Shown here piece by piece: positions 37,163 to 46,500 of a stretch of 64,000 nt of DNA. Source of the DNA: Commensalibacter melissae. Lineage in GTDB: Bacteria > Pseudomonadota > Alphaproteobacteria > Acetobacterales > Acetobacteraceae. Under the pieces are notes generated by a model. It saw only the letters and a list, made by a program, of their open reading frames with translations. It was not told the origin of the DNA and searched no databases. The number at the start of each line of letters is the position of its first letter. Positions within the stretch are counted from its first letter, which is position 1. Made by a program: the position numbers and the translations under genes. The stretch is from NCBI RefSeq assembly GCF_003691365.1, contig NZ_CP033087.1, forward strand, positions 1 through 64,000. Direction: 5' to 3'.

Positions 37163-38203
37163 TTATGATAATGATTTATTTTTACGCATATGATGTAGGG
37201 CAATCGTAACTGTTGTCAATAAAACGATTGCAAAGGCTTGATGAACGGTGCCTGCCCAGACAGGAACAACAAGCAATAATGTTGTAACCCCCAGGGCGTA
37301 TTGGATAAGGACAGCCCATCCCATTGCCATAAAGCTGTCCTTGGTCGCCTTGTCCAATGAGGATTTCAGACCTGTCATAACGGTTATTAGAATCATTATG
37401 CCCGTAAATGTTGCCAAGAGCCTATGATTGAATTGAATGGTTGAAATATTTTCAAACCAGTTTAACCAGAAAGGGGATAGTCTATTATAATCAGCAGGAA
37501 TCAGGTGGCCGTTCATTAGGGGAAAACTGTTAAAGGAATGACCCGCATGGGTTCCTGCAGTAAAACCACCGGCAACAATGGTGACTAGCAATAAAATGAA
37601 ATCAGTTTTCAATAAGGTTTTAATAAATTTTATGGCTGGATTTTGGGTCAGTGGATTGGGAACAGGGTGGCGTAATGAAAGGGCTGTCCATAAAATAGCG
37701 ATATAGAGAATAATGGCGCAGGCTAGATGCAAAACGAGACGGACCGGTTCAACCGCGGTACTGTTTGCTCTGAATCCAGAATGAACCATGAACCAGCCAA
37801 TACCGCCCTGTAATCCACCGAGAATAAAAAAAATGAACAGGCGCAGAGCCAGTTGTTTTGTGATCATTTTTTTATAAATAAACCAGATTAAGGGTAAAAT
37901 GAGAACCAGACCTATTAATCTTCCCAGAAAACGATGGCTCCATTCAGCCCAGAAAATCTGTTTAAATCCATCCAGTCCAAAACCATTGTTAAGAATTTGA
38001 TATTGTGGAATGGTTTTATAAAGATCGAATTCCCGAACCCATTCTGCGTGGCTTAGAGGAGGGATGATACCAGTGATTGGACGCCAATCCATGATGGACA
38101 GACCGGAACCCGTTAGTCGTGTATATCCCCCAAGGGCTATCATGCAAAGAAGCATAAAGCAGATGAGGAACAGCCACGTTGAAATTGATTTATTGTTTTG
38201 CAT
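37163..38203 (-). CDS. ctaA: Heme A synthase (COX15/CtaA)
   Basis: A 346-residue membrane enzyme with eight transmembrane segments that oxidises heme O to heme A for cytochrome aa3 oxidases. Landmarks: [21 protein letters not shown] near the N-terminus, [15 protein letters not shown] with a heme-ligand His, [16 protein letters not shown], and [37 protein letters not shown]. It is the COX15 type used by alphaproteobacteria. Together with the tldD gene on the same strand it may share a transcript (40-base gap). Confidence 0.95.
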   Translation of the reverse strand: MQNNKSISTWLFLICFMLLCMIALGGYTRLTGSGLSIMDWRPITGIIPPLSHAEWVREFDLYKTIPQYQILNNGFGLDGFKQIFWAEWSHRFLGRLIGLVLILPLIWFIYKKMITKQLALRLFIFFILGGLQGGIGWFMVHSGFRANSTAVEPVRLVLHLACAIILYIAILWTALSLRHPVPNPLTQNPAIKFIKTLLKTDFILLLVTIVAGGFTAGTHAGHSFNSFPLMNGHLIPADYNRLSPFWLNWFENISTIQFNHRLLATFTGIMILITVMTGLKSSLDKATKDSFMAMGWAVLIQYALGVTTLLLVVPVWAGTVHQAFAIVLLTTVTIALHHMRKNKSLS

Positions 38204-38333
38204 GAGTAAAGAAATTCTAAATAAATGATAAAGGGTATCGTTTTAAAGAAAAGTGAGATATTGTGTTTTTTTAGTCCTATAAGAAGGTTTTTGCAAGTCA
38301 AGCCTTTCATAAGGTCAATAATTTAGTTGTGTT

Positions 38334-39029
38334 ATGAAAAGAAATAAAAATTTAACTCAATACAAAACACTAATTGGTCAAGTAATAAAACCATTATGTA
38401 TGGTTTTTGGAATTGTTATTGTTCTTTTACTTGCTCGTTATTTTCACGGCTTTGATTTGTTTTTAAATGATCATACGTTATTAAGGTGCGGGATAAAAGG
38501 TCCCCTGATCTTCTTATCCATTGCCATCATTATGTGCATGGTCGGTTTTCCAAGACAGCTTGTCTGTCTGACGGCTGGGGTGGTATACGGTTTTTGGTTG
38601 GGTATTTTTTACGCCACGATTGCGACTGTCATAGGAGCGTTATTGGCCTATAACTGGGCCCGGTGGCTGGGACATGAATGGGGGAAAAAATATCTTTCCC
38701 ATGCAAAACTAAAAAAAATTCATCATTTTATTCAAACAAACCCTTTTCATACCGTTCTTATCTGCCGTTTGATGCCTGTGGGTTCTTCCGTTCTGTTGAA
38801 TACCATGGCTGGTATAGTTGGTATTTCCGTTATGCCTTTTATCTGTGCGACTTTTCTGGGAAGCTTTCCACAAACGGTTGTTTTTGTTTTACTCGGTGGT
38901 GGAATTCGGATTGGCCATTTTGGGCAAATTACGTTAAGTTTACTTTTATTGGCTGTTTCAATACTTGCTGGTTTGATTTTAATGAAACGTTCTTTTAACA
39001 AAAAAGATGATTTATTATTGCCTGAATAA
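38334..39029 (+). CDS. TVP38/TMEM64 (DedA-like, SNARE-associated) membrane protein
   Basis: A 231-residue inner-membrane protein. About five or six hydrophobic segments are seen, with the family core FPRQLVCLTAGVVYGFWLG, ALLAYNWARWLG and LICRLMPVGSSVLLNTMAG and a Gly-rich VFVLLGGG near the end. DedA-superfamily proteins are linked to lipid scrambling and membrane potential in bacteria; function here is inferred only. It is divergent from ctaA, followed by the GST gene. Confidence 0.85.
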   Translation: MKRNKNLTQYKTLIGQVIKPLCMVFGIVIVLLLARYFHGFDLFLNDHTLLRCGIKGPLIFLSIAIIMCMVGFPRQLVCLTAGVVYGFWLGIFYATIATVIGALLAYNWARWLGHEWGKKYLSHAKLKKIHHFIQTNPFHTVLICRLMPVGSSVLLNTMAGIVGISVMPFICATFLGSFPQTVVFVLLGGGIRIGHFGQITLSLLLLAVSILAGLILMKRSFNKKDDLLLPE

Positions 39030-39076
39030 TTATAAAAGCATTATAATTTTCTCAGGATATTTCAAGGAGGCTATTG

Positions 39077-39700
39077 ATGTTAAAGCTTTATACAATTCCA
39101 GGCGCTTGCTCAACAGGATGTCATATTGCCCTATATTGGTGCAAAGCTGATTTTGACTTTGAAATTGTTGATCATGATGGTTTAAAAAAGGATGAATTTC
39201 TTAAATTGAATCCATCAGGTCAGGTGCCCGTATTGGTTGATGATCGGTTTGTGCTGACTGAAAATGTCGCCATCATGAATTATATTGCGGATTCTTTTCC
39301 ACAAGGGAAGCTGCTCGGAGATGGTAGTAAGCAACAAAGGGCAGAGGCTTTGCGTTGGTTGGCTTTCGTAAATTCCGATATTCATCCTGTATTCGGTTTG
39401 ATTTTTGGAGGACAACAAATCAGCGGCGATCAAAAAGTGATTGAAAGCCTTGATACTGCCGCTCGTAAAAAACTTCATAAATTATACGGTCAGGTTGATA
39501 AACAACTGGCGGAAAAGGAATGGATCGCAGGTTTCCGTAGTGTGGCAGATCCATATTTATTCATGACCTTGACCTGGGTTCAAAATCTAAAAATAGATAT
39601 TTCGAGTTATAAGAATCTGTTGCAGTTTTATATGAAAATGCAAAAAGATGATGGAGTTCTTGCTGTTTTCAAGGCGGAAGGTATTCCGAATTTCGTTTGA
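39077..39700 (+). CDS. Glutathione S-transferase family protein
   Basis: A 207-residue cytosolic GST. The thioredoxin-fold N-terminus is MLKLYTIPGACSTGCHIALY, with the beta-class catalytic Cys in GACS. KLNPSGQVPVLV and TENVAIMNYIADSFP complete the glutathione site, and an all-helical C-domain follows (~90-207). The ATG at 39077 is preferred over TTG 39074 because of AAGGAGG at 39064-39070 six bases upstream. Detoxification or redox role presumed. Confidence 0.9.
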   Translation: MLKLYTIPGACSTGCHIALYWCKADFDFEIVDHDGLKKDEFLKLNPSGQVPVLVDDRFVLTENVAIMNYIADSFPQGKLLGDGSKQQRAEALRWLAFVNSDIHPVFGLIFGGQQISGDQKVIESLDTAARKKLHKLYGQVDKQLAEKEWIAGFRSVADPYLFMTLTWVQNLKIDISSYKNLLQFYMKMQKDDGVLAVFKAEGIPNFV

Positions 39701-39714
39701 TGTCCAAATAAGGT

Positions 39715-39747
39715 ATGATGAAAATGAAATCTCATTTTCATCATTTT
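39715..39747. terminator. Hairpin between gst and thiM
   Basis: Perfect 13-base arms (39715-39727 and 39732-39744, ATGATGAAAATGA / TCATTTTCATCAT) around a 4-base loop, followed by TTT. It lies between convergent genes and is likely a terminator for both. Confidence 0.7.
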
Positions 39748-39765
39748 GGAAAATTATTTTATCCA

Positions 39766-40587
39766 TTATTTGACAAGATTAATTTTTGCATATTTTATAA
39801 TCTTTTCATCGTTCAATAGATAAAGCTCGTCAATTAATCTGATTTGCAGACTGCCGGGGGCGTTGATATGTTGCATAGCGATATCGGCGGCAATGCCAAT
39901 AAAAGCCATTGCCGCGGAACAAGCATATAGGGTGTTTTTTTCAACAGCCAGGCATGCTGCGGTGATGGCGGTTGCTGCACAACCAGATCCTGTTACTTTG
40001 GTTAAAAGAGGGTGGCTGTTTCTTACGGAGACAATCTCTTTTCCGTTGGTGATATAATCTGTTTGGCCACTGATTGACACAGTGGTTTTATAAGATAAGG
40101 CCAGTTGTTTAGCGGCTTCCAGTGCATCATGAGAGGAATCAAGACTATCCACTCCATGGCCCTGTGTTCGAGGAGATGTATTTTGATGATAATGGTAAAG
40201 ACTGATAATTTCTGACGCATTTCCTCGAATGGCATTGGGGAAATTCTGTAAAAGACTGAGCGTTGTTTTGGCTCGATAAAGAGAGGCACTAATGCCCACC
40301 GGATCGAGTATCCATGGAATGTTTTGCTGGTATGCGGTACGACTGGCCAACTGCATGGAGCGTAATTGGGGTGTTGATAAAGTCCCAATATTGATAACCA
40401 GAGCGTTGGATTTTTGAACGAATTCCTCAACTTCCTCCTCCGCATTGGCCATGGCGGGTGATGCGCCAAGCCCAAGTAAAATATTTGCGGTAAATTGGGT
40501 TGCAACCTGATTGGTTATATTGAGAATAAGTGGATTTTTTGCGCGTATGGCATGAAGAGTGGAAATTAGGATATCGGGTTCGATCAT
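39766..40587 (-). CDS. thiM: Hydroxyethylthiazole kinase
   Basis: A 273-residue ribokinase-like enzyme for thiazole salvage in thiamine synthesis. LILNITNQVATQFTANILLGLGASPAM at the N-terminus, the WILDPVGI segment, GNASEI and the catalytic-loop TGSGCAATAITAACLAV are present (longer stretches abbreviated). No thiE or thiD gene is adjacent, and no TPP-riboswitch-like sequence was seen in the ~130 bases upstream, so it appears monocistronic. The SDR gene is divergent from it. Confidence 0.94.
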   Translation of the reverse strand: MIEPDILISTLHAIRAKNPLILNITNQVATQFTANILLGLGASPAMANAEEEVEEFVQKSNALVINIGTLSTPQLRSMQLASRTAYQQNIPWILDPVGISASLYRAKTTLSLLQNFPNAIRGNASEIISLYHYHQNTSPRTQGHGVDSLDSSHDALEAAKQLALSYKTTVSISGQTDYITNGKEIVSVRNSHPLLTKVTGSGCAATAITAACLAVEKNTLYACSAAMAFIGIAADIAMQHINAPGSLQIRLIDELYLLNDEKIIKYAKINLVK

Positions 40588-40718
40588 GATAATATAAATA
40601 TTTTGTTTTATAGGTTATGGTTTATGAATGGAGATTATAGACTATTTCGTTGCAAAAGATATCTGCCTTACGTATTCTAGAAATAATAATGTCTTTTAAA
40701 ATTTGAGAGAATAATAAA

Positions 40719-41465
40719 GTGGATCTTGGTCTAAAAAATAAAAAAGTGCTTATTAGTGGCGGTTCCAAAGGAATTGGATTGGCGATTGCCCAAAAATTTA
40801 TTGATGAAGGTGCGTTTGTCAGTATTTGTGCCAGAAATCAGCAAGGTATCGATAAGGCTATTCTGCAATTGGGTGACCGGGCCATGGGCATGACTGTTGA
40901 TATTAACAAGGCGGATGAAGTTGAAAGATGGATCAAGGAAAGTCACAAAAAGATGGGTGGGCTTGATCATGTGGTGGCGAATGTAAGCGCTCTTGCCTCG
41001 GGACGGGATCTGCAAACCTGGAAAAAGGCGGTTGATACAGACCTGTTAGGTACTGTTGCCCTGGTTAACGAGACATTGCCTTATTTAACCAAACAGAAAA
41101 ACGGATCAATTGTTATCATATCCAGTGTTTCCGCTTCTGAAATAGACGTATTTGCTGAACCATATGGCGCCTTAAAGGCTGCCTTGAATCATTATGGCAA
41201 ATCGGTTGCACTAAGAGTTGCAGAACACAATGTAAGGGTTAATCTTGTTTCTCCAGGAACAATTTATTTTAAGGGAGGGATATGGGATCAAATTGAACGG
41301 GAGCAGCCTGAACTTTATAATACAGCCTTGAAGAATAACCCGTTAGGTCGTATGGGAACACCAGAGGATGTGGCCTCAACAGTTGTTTTTCTGACAAGTG
41401 AACAGGCAAGTTTTATTACCGGAAGCAACCTTGTTGTTGATGGTGGCATGACAAAACGCGTGTAA
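40719..41465 (+). CDS. SDR-family oxidoreductase
   Basis: A 248-residue classical SDR. LISGGSKGIGLAIAQKF is the NAD(P) site, NVSA replaces the usual NAG, VIISSVSASEIDVFAEP carries the Ser, and YGALKAALNHYGKSVALR carries the Tyr/Lys. C-terminal GSNLVVDGGMTKRV is typical. GTG start with GAGAGA 9 bases upstream. Substrate unknown; 3-ketoacyl-ACP reductase-like and polyol dehydrogenase activities both fit. It is followed by the HARE-HTH gene after ~160 bases. Confidence 0.85.
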   Translation: MDLGLKNKKVLISGGSKGIGLAIAQKFIDEGAFVSICARNQQGIDKAILQLGDRAMGMTVDINKADEVERWIKESHKKMGGLDHVVANVSALASGRDLQTWKKAVDTDLLGTVALVNETLPYLTKQKNGSIVIISSVSASEIDVFAEPYGALKAALNHYGKSVALRVAEHNVRVNLVSPGTIYFKGGIWDQIEREQPELYNTALKNNPLGRMGTPEDVASTVVFLTSEQASFITGSNLVVDGGMTKRV

Positions 41466-41627
41466 AATTATTGATATATTGCCTGTTCCAAGGCCTTTTT
41501 AAAATCAAATAGGCGGTATCGGGCAATTTAACCGGTTATATATATTATATTCTTTAAATAAGGTTAACCAATTATTTTAATATCATATGATAGAAATAAT
41601 GAATTTATCTGAACAATTTATAATATT

Positions 41628-42605
41628 ATGAAAAATTATACATTAATTCAGCAAGTTGTTTTATTTTTAAAAAATAATCCGCATAAACGATTTACCGCGC
41701 GTGAAATTGCAATCCAATTAGTTAAAATTTATCCTGATTATTATAAACAAAAAAGACTAAATAGCCAGCAGCGTTTTACCTCGGAAAATTCTTTTATTTC
41801 TCAAATTGTTGCTGAAATTGGTTCACGTATTAAAAGGTTAACACAATCAAATGCAGGAATATTGATTCAGGACCAACCTCGACCAAGAGTTTACGAATGG
41901 AAAGGTAATTCCAGGCTCAAGAGCAATTTTATAGATAAACTGAAAGATGAAGAAAATGCAGGTAAAGACATTTTAAATTTGCCATTAAAAAAGATGAATT
42001 ATACGGAAGCTGATCTTTATCCTTTATTGATTGAGTATCTTGGTACGGAATATAATTTAAAATGTGATAGGATCAATGAAAAATTTTCAAAAAAAGGTAA
42101 AGGGGAAAATGGCAATAAATGGTTGCATCCGGATATTGTTGCTTTGCAGGCAGTGACTGAAGACTGGAATAGTTTGGTTAAAACTTGTGTACAGTCAGGG
42201 GATGCTAAAATGGCTTATCTATGGTCTTTTGAAGTAAAAAAACAGATTTCCCGCTCAACAGTTCGTCAATATTTTTTTCAAGCCGTTAGTAATTCCAGTT
42301 GGGCAAATTACGGTTATCTGGTGAGTGCAAGCATTCCAGATGATGGAACGATGAATGAGCTGAGAATGTTGTCGGCTTTACATGGTATTGGGTTAATTAT
42401 ACTTAAAACAGATAATGTAATTGATAGTCAGATAATGATTCCTGCGGCATTTAGAGCAGAGGTGGATTGGTGCTCGGTAAACCGGTTGGTTGAAGAAAAT
42501 CCGGATATGAGATTGTTTATTCAAAAAGTTGCCAGTTATTATAAAAGCGGTTTGTTACAAAAAACTGGATGGAGTAATGATTTACTAAAAGTTGAGAGTA
42601 ATTAA
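41628..42605 (+). CDS. HARE-HTH / PD-(D/E)XK nuclease-like protein (COG2958, HrgA-like)
   Basis: A 325-residue protein. Residues ~1-90 form a HARE-type winged helix (RFTAREIAIQLVKIYPDYY, then SQIVAEIGSRIKRL). The C-terminal part (~115-325) matches the COG2958 family: DLYPLLIEYLGTEYNL, WLHPDIVALQ, WSFEVKKQISRSTVRQYFFQ, SNSSWANYGYLVSA, and SALHGIGLIIL. HPD...FEVKK has the Asp and ExK spacing of a PD-(D/E)XK nuclease fold. HrgA of Helicobacter pylori, reported at a restriction-modification locus, is in this group. No methyltransferase gene is adjacent, so it stands alone; a DNA-binding or defence role is inferred. Confidence 0.8.
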   Translation: MKNYTLIQQVVLFLKNNPHKRFTAREIAIQLVKIYPDYYKQKRLNSQQRFTSENSFISQIVAEIGSRIKRLTQSNAGILIQDQPRPRVYEWKGNSRLKSNFIDKLKDEENAGKDILNLPLKKMNYTEADLYPLLIEYLGTEYNLKCDRINEKFSKKGKGENGNKWLHPDIVALQAVTEDWNSLVKTCVQSGDAKMAYLWSFEVKKQISRSTVRQYFFQAVSNSSWANYGYLVSASIPDDGTMNELRMLSALHGIGLIILKTDNVIDSQIMIPAAFRAEVDWCSVNRLVEENPDMRLFIQKVASYYKSGLLQKTGWSNDLLKVESN

Positions 42606-42756
42606 ATATAAATTATTAATATATATTAATTTAACTATAAAAAACTGATTTAATTAAAATAATTCTTAAATAAATATATAAATATTTTCCAATATGTTAT
42701 AATTTGCAGAGTAAAAATGAATTTATTCAGTGTGTTATTCATATAAGAGATTTTTC

Positions 42757-43419
42757 ATGAATTTTTATATGTTGGTTTTTGTAAAATTTATTATCGGCTT
42801 TGCTGTTGTAATTTTTTATTTTAATCAGTCCGGCAAAACGCAGCTTTCCCAAATGACCCCTATTGATCTGATTGGAAATTTTATATTGGGTGGAATAATT
42901 GGGGGGGTTATTTATACAGATAGTATTTCTCTGTCTCGTTATATTGTTGTCTTGATAATTGGCACTCTATTAATGCATTTTCTAAATTATATTGCCAAGA
43001 AATTTGATGTTTTCCGTGCCTTGGCCTTGGGTAACACGATTGTTTTTATTAAAAACGGTTCCTTATTAATGGATAATATCCAGGATAAAAAAAATAAAAT
43101 TGATATTATCAATATTATGTCCAGCCTACATTCCAGAGGCATTGGTTCAATGCAGGAAATATATTATGCCCAAATTGAGCCTAATGGATCGTTGACTGTT
43201 AAAAATAAAGAGGAAAAGGATCCTTCCGTCATTTTAATCCTTGATAGCGAGATCAAGGATTGTCCATCCCATTTGTTGGATATAAGTCAAGATACGGTCC
43301 AGCATTTACTTGATAAATATTCCTTGAAACTGGAGGATGTTTATCTAGCCGAATACTACGATAAAAAGATCATGTTTGCTTTATATGACGGTAAAAGAAT
43401 AACTATTCCATTTTATTGA
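42757..43419 (+). CDS. DUF421 / YetF-like membrane protein
   Basis: A 220-residue protein. Three N-terminal transmembrane helices (~1-75) are followed by the DUF421 cytosolic domain with ALALGNTIVFIKNGSLLMDN and SRGIGSMQEIYYAQIEPNG. The ATG at 42757 was chosen over the upstream GTG at 42730 because AAGAGA at 42745-42750 is well placed. Function of the family is unclear. It stands between the HARE-HTH gene and the alpha-2-macroglobulin gene, all on the plus strand. Confidence 0.82.
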   Translation: MNFYMLVFVKFIIGFAVVIFYFNQSGKTQLSQMTPIDLIGNFILGGIIGGVIYTDSISLSRYIVVLIIGTLLMHFLNYIAKKFDVFRALALGNTIVFIKNGSLLMDNIQDKKNKIDIINIMSSLHSRGIGSMQEIYYAQIEPNGSLTVKNKEEKDPSVILILDSEIKDCPSHLLDISQDTVQHLLDKYSLKLEDVYLAEYYDKKIMFALYDGKRITIPFY

Positions 43420-43511
43420 GCATCTATAGTGCTATATAAATTAATTTGAATATTTAAGTTTTTGTTTTTTAGTTTATTTTTGAAAAATGTTTTATTTTAT
43501 TGGATTTTTAG

Positions 43512-46500
43512 ATGTTTGAAAAACAAAGGTTCTTTGCTTTTTTTATATGTTTATTTATATGTAGTTTTTTTTTAAATTCATTATCTGTCAAAACTGTTTA
43601 TTGCAACTCAAATGTTCAGAATTCGGGTAATGAACAAATTTTAAAGGTTGTTGATGTATCTGAAATAGACAGGGATGGTTGGGACTGTCTTGCGGTTACT
43701 TTTTCATCACCCCTGAATGAAAACCAGAACTTTGAAGAGATATTGCATCTTTTTGATGCAAAAAAAGGCAAGGTGGATGGCGCCTGGATTTTATCTGAAG
43801 ATCATCAGGAACTTATTTTTAATCATCTTGAGCCTAACCGGAAACTGGTTTTAACTGTTGATGCTGGATTAAAGGGTAAAGACGCAAAAATTCTCAGAAA
43901 AGAATATACGGCCAAAATCACAACAAATGATTTAAGTCCCAATATCAGCTTTGCCAGTCAGGGTTCTTTGTTTCCCGTAAGATTGGCCGAGGGTTTGCCT
44001 GTTATAAAATTGAATGTAAATCAGGCAAATGTTGAATTCTTCAGAATAAAAAATGACCAGCTTGTCAATTTTTTTGAAGATAAGGAATCTTCCTCAAGCT
44101 TGTCAAATGACATGATCTCGGCTTTGGTTGATAAGGCGGATCTGATATATACGGGTTCTTTTAAGCTAAATGTAGATAAAAATCATCGTCAGAAAATTTT
44201 ACTGCCGATTTCTTCCATCAAACCTTTACAAAAAAAGGGTGTTTATTTTGCGGTTATGCGTTCCGCGGGAATGTATAATTACAGTTATCCTGTTACAGTG
44301 TTTACGATTTCTGATATTGGCATTTCCGTACATCGTTATCAGGATAATGATCAGATCAGCGTTTTTACACAGTCTCTAGAAACGGGTGATGTCTTACCAA
44401 ACGTAAATATCAGTGCCTTGGATAAAAAAGGGCATATCATTGCGACAGCTTTTTCAGATAAGGACGGTTATGCAAATTTGACAAATATGTCAAAAGCTAG
44501 AATTTTGCTGGCAACACAAAATGGTCAAACATCCTTTATCCAATTAAAGTCTCCAGCTTTGGATTTATCAGATTTTAAAATTGATGGAGATATCCAGCAT
44601 GATTTACAGTTTTTCGTTTTTGGCCCCCGTGATTTGTATCGTCCGGGAGAAACCGTAATATTGAACGCTTTATTGAGGGATGCGGATGGGCAACCTGTTC
44701 AAAATATTCCAGTCAATGCTATTGTTTATAATGCAGAGGGAAAAAAGGCTCAAAATTTTGTTTGGAAAGCCTCAGAGACAGGATTTTATCAATATCAGTT
44801 AAAATTACCCGCCAATGCTGTAACAGGCAAATGGTCTGTCGTTGTGAAAGCGGGAAGGAAAGAATTGAATCAGTATCGATTTGCAGTTGAGGATTTTTTG
44901 CCTGAACGTATGGGTCTTACTTTACAATCGGAAAATCTGGAAAATTCGAAAAATAATGTGCCTCTGACCTCTCGGCAAGATTTGCATGTCAAGGTGAATG
45001 GCTGGTATCTGTATGGGGCGCCGGCCAGTCATAATCTTTTATCAGGTTCAATTACCATGCATTCATTGAGAAAAGCGGTTCCTCAATTAAAGGGATTTGA
45101 ATTTGGTGATAGTCAAGAAAAAGGCCTTGATAAACGCATGGATTTTGACGAGATTCATCTGGATCAGCTAGGTTATGGCCAAATTAAAATGACCAATCAA
45201 TGGCAAGGGATCAGATCACCTGTTCAATTGATTACCGAGGCCAGCCTGTTTGAAACCGGAGGACGTCCAGTGGTGAGACATTTGACGCAATTTGTATGGC
45301 CAGCCAAACAATTGGTTGGTATACGGCCCCTTTTTGATTCGGTTACCTCGCATGACAAGCCAATTCGATTTGAGGTTGTCATGGCTGATTTCGAAGGGCA
45401 TAAATTACCGGCAAAAAATTTAAAAGCAAGATTTATTCATGAACGTCATGATTATTATTGGACGTATTCTGATGATACAGGGTGGGACAGCCATTTTAAT
45501 AAGAAAGATGTTATTGAGGATGAACAGCTTTTAAACATAGGCCAAAACAAAACAGCGATGCTGACATTTCCTTCCAAAGATTGGGGATTCTATCGATTGG
45601 AAGTGTTCAATCCAGATACCGGTTTGACATCCAGTTATTCTTTTGAAACGGGGGCAGTTGAAGAAGCGGGTTCAGAAGAGAATTTGCGTCCCGATCAGGT
45701 TAAGGTCATGCTGGATAAAACAGCTTACAAAGCTGGCGATATTGCCCGAATCACTTTGACCCCTCCTTCTGATGGCAAGGGTTATTTGGCGGTAGAGTCA
45801 TCAGGTCAGCTATTATGGCGGCAATCTATTCAGGCTTCTGCCAAAGGTTCAAGTTTTACCCTTCCCATTAATTCAAAATGGTTACGTCATGATGTATATA
45901 TTACAACTTTGATTATCCGACCCGGTGACCGTAAGGTTGGCGCCACTCCAAAACGATCTGTGGGAATATTACACTTACCTCTTGATCGGCAGGATCGTAA
46001 GTTAAAACTTCAAATGAAAATGAATTCAAAAATCGAGCCTTTAACGGATCAGAAAGTTAAGGTCAAAGTTACGGATGCATATGGGAAACCTGTAAAGGAT
46101 GCCGAGGTTTTGTTATCCGCCGTGGATACAGGTGTCTTAAATATTACGGATTACAAAACTCCAGATCCTTTCAGGGCTTTCTTTGATCGCAAAGCTTATA
46201 ATGTTGATCAGTTAGATGTTTATGGCAAGTTAATCGAGGCAGGTCAAAACCCTTTGGCAAGTTTGGCTTTTGGTGGGGATGCAATGGCGAAGGGGGGGAA
46301 ACTGCCCGATACCAAGATCAAGATTGTTACGTTACAACCCAAGCCTATTCATGTGAATGATCAGGGTGAAGCCGAGATTTTAATTACTGTTCCAGATTTT
46401 AACGGCGAATTAAGAATTATGGGGCAAGTTTGGACAGCTGGTCAATTTGGTATGGCAGAAAATAAAATAACAGTTGCCGCACCTATTGTTGCCGAAATGT

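Noticed and set aside
40588-40718. Possible TPP riboswitch upstream of thiM
   Set aside because: I looked for the conserved CUGAGA and other core elements on the minus strand and found none.
41466-41540. Terminator after the SDR at 40719
   Set aside because: GCCT...AGGC followed by CTTTTT could form only a four-base stem, too weak to call.
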